DNA of 17,416 nucleotides. Origin: Cyclobacteriaceae bacterium (GTDB taxonomy: Bacteria; Bacteroidota; Bacteroidia; Cytophagales; Cyclobacteriaceae). Below are positions 15,001 through 17,416 of this stretch, piece by piece. Under the pieces are notes generated by a model, which saw nothing but the letters and a program-made list of their open reading frames with translations, was not told the origin of the DNA and ran no database searches. The stretch covers positions 1 to 17,416 of the forward strand of contig JALOMY010000076.1 of NCBI GenBank assembly GCA_025455225.1, written 5' to 3'. The stretch's first letter is position 1. The number at the start of each line of letters is the position of its first letter. The position numbers and the translations under genes are program-made.

Positions 15001-15221
15001 AAAGATGATTCTAAGCTAAAATCAAGCCTTTGGCCCGACAGATTTGTCAATTGGAAAAATCAGGAAGGGGTTGAACTTAATCTACAAAGGATACCTTCAA
15101 CAGGATTAATAAAATTGATCCATCAAAGATAACGAAAATAAAGGAGAAGGTTGTTATTGATTTTCCGTTGCTGGCATCACGGAAGAATCGAAATAACTTA
15201 AGTAATCGATTGTGTTATGAA

Positions 15222-15698
15222 TTAATATGAATCAGAAGTGAGCAGTTCGGATAATTCAAAATCCTTGAGTTCTATTTTCTTCAGCCATTCTTGTTCCAGA
15301 ACAGTTGCCCAGGCAAGCAAGTATTTAACAACATCATGCTTCTTGTTATAAACCAGGTTGCGTTCTTCAGCGGGCATAGCACGTAATACGATTGGATCGG
15401 ATAATCGTTCAAGGTGTTTTAATTCTTCAGCATCAAATCCGAATGCCAGCATTTCAGAGATTACATCGTCCAATGGTAAGCCGCTTGTTGGGCAATAATC
15501 GTTCAGTTGTTCACTCCAGTCGCCATAACGTTCCATGGCTCTTCGGTGAATTTCATCCTTTTTAAGTTGCGTTATTTCCTGAGCCAGGAATCCGCAATTA
15601 CAGGAGCCCATATGGCCCCATTGATAAACATTGCTTGCTTGTAATTTATCGGCTGTTTTGCGCAAAGCATCAATCACAGATAAAGAAATTCGCGCCAT
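15222..15698 (-). CDS. Conserved-looking hypothetical protein (158 aa)
   Basis: A soluble, helix-rich 158-residue protein that I cannot assign. The most distinctive part is YQWGHMGSCNCGFLAQEITQ (25-44), with Cys33 and Cys35 and a third Cys in DYCPTSGLPL (Cys69). His29 and these Cys residues might bind a metal (inference). The rest is amphipathic helices, ending KIELKDFELSELLTSDSY. The start at 15698 (MARISLSVID) is the only ATG near the beginning of the frame. It is divergent from the THX-trp unit across 178 bp. The full ORF length and normal composition make a real gene likely. Confidence 0.75.
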   Translation of the reverse strand: MARISLSVIDALRKTADKLQASNVYQWGHMGSCNCGFLAQEITQLKKDEIHRRAMERYGDWSEQLNDYCPTSGLPLDDVISEMLAFGFDAEELKHLERLSDPIVLRAMPAEERNLVYNKKHDVVKYLLAWATVLEQEWLKKIELKDFELSELLTSDSY

Positions 15699-15826
15699 AG
15701 TTTAAATAGTATAAACGGATTATATACAAAGAAACAATTTTCCGGGGGTTATGTTACCTGCCGGGAAGTAAGGCCTTCTGTTTTTCAATACTTTGAATGG
15801 ATGGAAATAGAATCACTTTATCGGAT

Positions 15827-15857
15827 TTTGTAATTCAAATGCCCTTTATTATACTTG
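15827..15857 (+). promoter_or_regulatory. Promoter for THX (and probably the trp leader)
   Basis: TTTG (15827-15830), a 19-bp spacer and TATACTTG (15850-15857) fit the Bacteroidota TTTG-N19-TAnnTTTG pattern with one mismatch. It is the best two-part promoter in the window. The start would be near 15863, about 14 nt before the THX ATG. Confidence 0.55.
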
Positions 15858-15876
15858 CCCCGTTAAATAGAATTTA

Positions 15877-16059
15877 ATGGGAAAAGGAGATAAAAAATCG
15901 AAAAAGGGTAAGCGATGGAGAAAGTCGTACGGCATTACCCGTAACAAAAAATCGATTAAAGCCCGCATCAAACGCGCTGCCTCCAAGAAGGTAGGTGCCC
16001 CGAAAGCGGAAACCAAGGCAGCTAAACCTAAAAAGACAGCCCGTAAAAAGGCAGAATAA
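15877..16059 (+). CDS. 30S ribosomal protein THX
   Basis: A 60-residue, extremely basic protein. Its N-terminus MGKGDKKSKKGKRWRKSYG matches the THX family, first seen in Thermus 30S subunits, where the peptide threads into a cavity at the top of the head and stabilises it. After the core (1-28) comes an Ala/Lys/Pro-rich tail (about 29-60: KKVGAPKAETKAAKPKK), longer than the Thermus protein but of the kind found in Bacteroidota. The stop codon (16057-16059) is only 3 nt before the ATG of the Trp-rich leader peptide. No TAnnTTTG box is visible within the THX gene, which suggests that THX and the trp leader lie on one transcript. Long antisense frames over this gene are artefacts of its composition. 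Confidence 0.88.
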   Translation: MGKGDKKSKKGKRWRKSYGITRNKKSIKARIKRAASKKVGAPKAETKAAKPKKTARKKAE

Positions 16060-16062
16060 GAT

Positions 16063-16134
16063 ATGACAACTGGTAACACAATGGCATGGTGGTGGCACAG
16101 GTTCAGTTTGAATCGGTGGACGGCTATGCTTTAG
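16063..16134 (+). CDS. trpL: trp operon leader peptide (23 aa, four Trp)
   Basis: A short ORF starting ATG at 16063 and ending TAG at 16132-16134, reading MTTGNTMAWWWHRF then SLNRWTAML. Trp codons are at positions 9, 10, 11 and 19; four Trp in 23 residues is far above chance for a short ORF placed just before a terminator and trpE. An internal ATG at 16081 would give a 17-residue version that keeps all four Trp. The peptide is probably non-functional; its translation speed senses charged tRNA-Trp. The WWW cluster (16087-16095) sits right before region 1 of the attenuator (16096-16105), so a ribosome waiting there would cover region 1 and free region 2. It lies 3 nt after the THX stop. Confidence 0.88.
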   Translation: MTTGNTMAWWWHRFSLNRWTAML

Positions 16135-16197
16135 TGTAACACAAAGTAATTTTGCGGAAGGCCCGCCCCGATTCACCGGAGCGGGCCTTTTGTTTTT
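16096..16197 (+). promoter_or_regulatory. trp attenuator with mutually exclusive hairpins
   Basis: Three competing structures can be drawn. 1:2 (pause): CAC and GGTTCA (16096-16105, separated by A16099) pair with TGAATC and GTG (16109-16118), 9 pairs with one A-G mismatch and a 3-nt loop. 2:3 (antiterminator): TGAATCGG (16109-16116) pairs perfectly with CCGATTCA (16168-16175), and a bulged extension joins 16118-16125 to 16160-16167. 3:4 (terminator): 16158-16166 with 16181-16189. Region 2 cannot serve both 1:2 and 2:3, and region 3 cannot serve both 2:3 and 3:4. A stall at the WWW codons (16087-16095) blocks 1:2, favours 2:3 and allows trpE transcription. Free translation to the stop at 16134 allows the terminator. 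Pairings were found by eye, without energy calculation. Confidence 0.82.
16158..16197 (+). terminator. Attenuator terminator before trpE
   Basis: AAGGCCCGC (16158-16166) pairs perfectly with GCGGGCCTT (16181-16189). An inner CCG/CGG stem lies within the loop, and the tract TTTTGTTTTT (16188-16197) follows. It is a strong intrinsic terminator that ends 20 bp before the trpE start and would also end the THX transcript. Confidence 0.93.
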
Positions 16198-16217
16198 ATA
16201 CCAATGAAGGAAGTGAT

Positions 16218-17416
16218 ATGAATTACATACTAAATACGAGTTCAAGGAAATTACTGGCCGATACGTTGACACCTGTCAACATCTATCTTAAAGTGCGCGA
16301 TGTCTTTGCCGGTAGTATTCTGCTGGAAAGCTCTGACTATCACGGACAGGAAAACAGCCTATCCATGATCTGTTGCGATCCGGTAGCTACCTTTCAGGTT
16401 GAAAAAGGCACCATCCGGTTCCGGTTTCCGGATGGGACTAAGAATCAGTTGCCGATTGAACAGAAGGAACAAGTAATCAAGGCGCTGGAAGATTTCAGGC
16501 AATCGTTTACCATCCGGCAGGACCAACCTCTTAAAGTACCAGGTTCAGGATTGTTTGGGTTTATGGCGTATGATGCCGTTCGGTATTTTGAGGACGTGTC
16601 CATCGAACCGGTAAAATCCCTGGTTCCCGATATGATGTATGCACTGTACCGGTATGTGATTGTTGTCGATCATTTCACCAATGAACTTACGCTTGTTGAG
16701 CATCAGTTGCCGGGTGAAGAAAATTCATCATTGGAACGTATTGAGAAACTGATTTTCAGTAACCGGTTCTCAACCTACACCTTTAAATGTGTGAATGGTG
16801 AAACCTCCAATCTTTCAGATCAGGCTTTCATGGAATCTGTTAAGAAAGGAATTGAACATTGTTACCGCGGAGATGTATTTCAGATTGTACTATCCAGGCG
16901 GTTCACCACAGCTTTCCGGGGAGATGAATTTAATGTATACCGGGCTCTGCGCTCAATCAATCCGTCTCCCTTTCTCTTTTATTTTGATTATGGAAATTTC
17001 AAATTATTCGGCTCCTCACCCGAAGCGCAATTGCAGATTCAGAAAAATGAAGCTCACATTTACCCGATTGCCGGAACATTCAGACGAACGGGTGATGATG
17101 TCCGGGATGCGGAACTGGCCAATCAATTAGCAGCCGATGAAAAGGAAAATGCCGAGCATGTTATGCTGGTTGATCTCGCCCGCAACGACATGAGCCGCCA
17201 TGCCCACCATGTGGAAGTGGAAGTATTCAAGGAGATACAATATTATTCGCACGTCATACACCTGGTTTCCAAAGTAACCGGCAAGCTGAACGATCAATCT
17301 GAAACATTGAAGATGGCTGCCGCTACCTTTCCGGCTGGAACCTTATCGGGTGCTCCGAAACACAAAGCCCTCACATTGATTGAGCAATACGAAAATGTAA
17401 ACCGTGCATTTTATGG
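16218..17416 (+). CDS. trpE: Anthranilate synthase component I, 3' end outside window
   Basis: Converts chorismate to anthranilate using ammonia supplied by TrpG, the first committed step of tryptophan synthesis. 399 residues are present of an expected 460 or so. The N-terminal feedback site LLESS (35-39) is intact, so inhibition by tryptophan is expected. The chorismate-binding domain shows YRGDVFQIVLSRRF (216-229), LFGSSPEA (263-270), PIAGTFRR (283-290), DEKENAEHVMLVDLARND (307-324) and TFPAGTLSGAPK (370-381), the last two being hallmarks of TrpE, PabB and isochorismate synthases. The preceding Trp-codon leader and the LLESS motif favour TrpE over PabB. It starts at the ATG at 16218 with GGAAG 5-9 nt upstream. 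No stop is reached before the window edge. Confidence 0.95.
   Translation, partial: MNYILNTSSRKLLADTLTPVNIYLKVRDVFAGSILLESSDYHGQENSLSMICCDPVATFQVEKGTIRFRFPDGTKNQLPIEQKEQVIKALEDFRQSFTIRQDQPLKVPGSGLFGFMAYDAVRYFEDVSIEPVKSLVPDMMYALYRYVIVVDHFTNELTLVEHQLPGEENSSLERIEKLIFSNRFSTYTFKCVNGETSNLSDQAFMESVKKGIEHCYRGDVFQIVLSRRFTTAFRGDEFNVYRALRSINPSPFLFYFDYGNFKLFGSSPEAQLQIQKNEAHIYPIAGTFRRTGDDVRDAELANQLAADEKENAEHVMLVDLARNDMSRHAHHVEVEVFKEIQYYSHVIHLVSKVTGKLNDQSETLKMAAATFPAGTLSGAPKHKALTLIEQYENVNRAFY

Noticed and set aside
15849..16272. Two long minus-strand ORFs (76 and 132 codons) over THX and the trp leader
   Set aside because: They are antisense shadows of a Lys/Arg/Ala-rich gene and cross the terminator and attenuator; their Arg/Phe/Leu-rich composition is typical of such shadows.
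1..17416. Mobile elements, phage genes, CRISPR arrays, toxin-antitoxin or defence islands
   Set aside because: No transposase, integrase, terminal inverted repeats, spaced direct repeats or defence-type gene cassette could be found; gene content is mostly core.

Overview
The window looks like a chromosomal core segment from a member of the Bacteroidota, most likely a Cytophagales-type bacterium. The evidence is the 287-residue single-block RpoD-type sigma factor, the pyrG-yidC gene pair, the YidC sequence style, a small SRP RNA of the Bacteroidota type, the THX ribosomal protein, an ECF sigma/anti-sigma pair, and several -7 promoter boxes of the form TAnnTTTG. I see no insertion sequence, phage, integrase or CRISPR array.

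Layout. Positions 1-3117 (minus): pyrG then yidC. yidC runs off the left edge and carries a reading-frame break near 820-830. Positions 3345-5885 (plus): CCA-adding enzyme with an HD domain, then an ECF sigma factor overlapping a probable membrane anti-sigma factor. Positions 5891-7500 (minus): SRP RNA gene with an internal 34-bp tandem duplication, a short-form transaldolase, and an FtsE-type ATPase. Positions 7655-11202 (plus): a secreted TPR-CHAT protein and a membrane protein with a zinc ribbon. Positions 11239-12046: a small conserved-looking unknown, divergent from a GNAT acetyltransferase. Positions 12219-12937: two convergent cold-shock-domain genes sharing a two-way terminator. Positions 13193-15698 (minus): an RpoD-family sigma factor, a 126-residue unknown, a doubtful 69-residue ORF and a 158-residue unknown. 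Positions 15877-17416 (plus): ribosomal protein THX, a tryptophan leader peptide and attenuator, and trpE, which runs off the right edge.

The most interesting region is the right end. A 23-codon leader ORF with three consecutive Trp codons, plus a fourth, starts only 3 nt after the THX stop codon. It is followed by mutually exclusive hairpins and an intrinsic terminator just before trpE. The structure fits classical ribosome-mediated attenuation. No promoter is visible between THX and the leader, whereas a well-matched Bacteroidota promoter lies in front of THX. So the trp genes may be read through from a ribosomal-protein promoter, with the attenuator acting as a conditional THX terminator.

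Two other points deserve checking against raw reads: the yidC frame break in an essential gene, and the duplicated 5' arm of the SRP RNA. Both could be assembly errors or real mutations. Family assignments rest on motifs recognised by eye; no database search was run.
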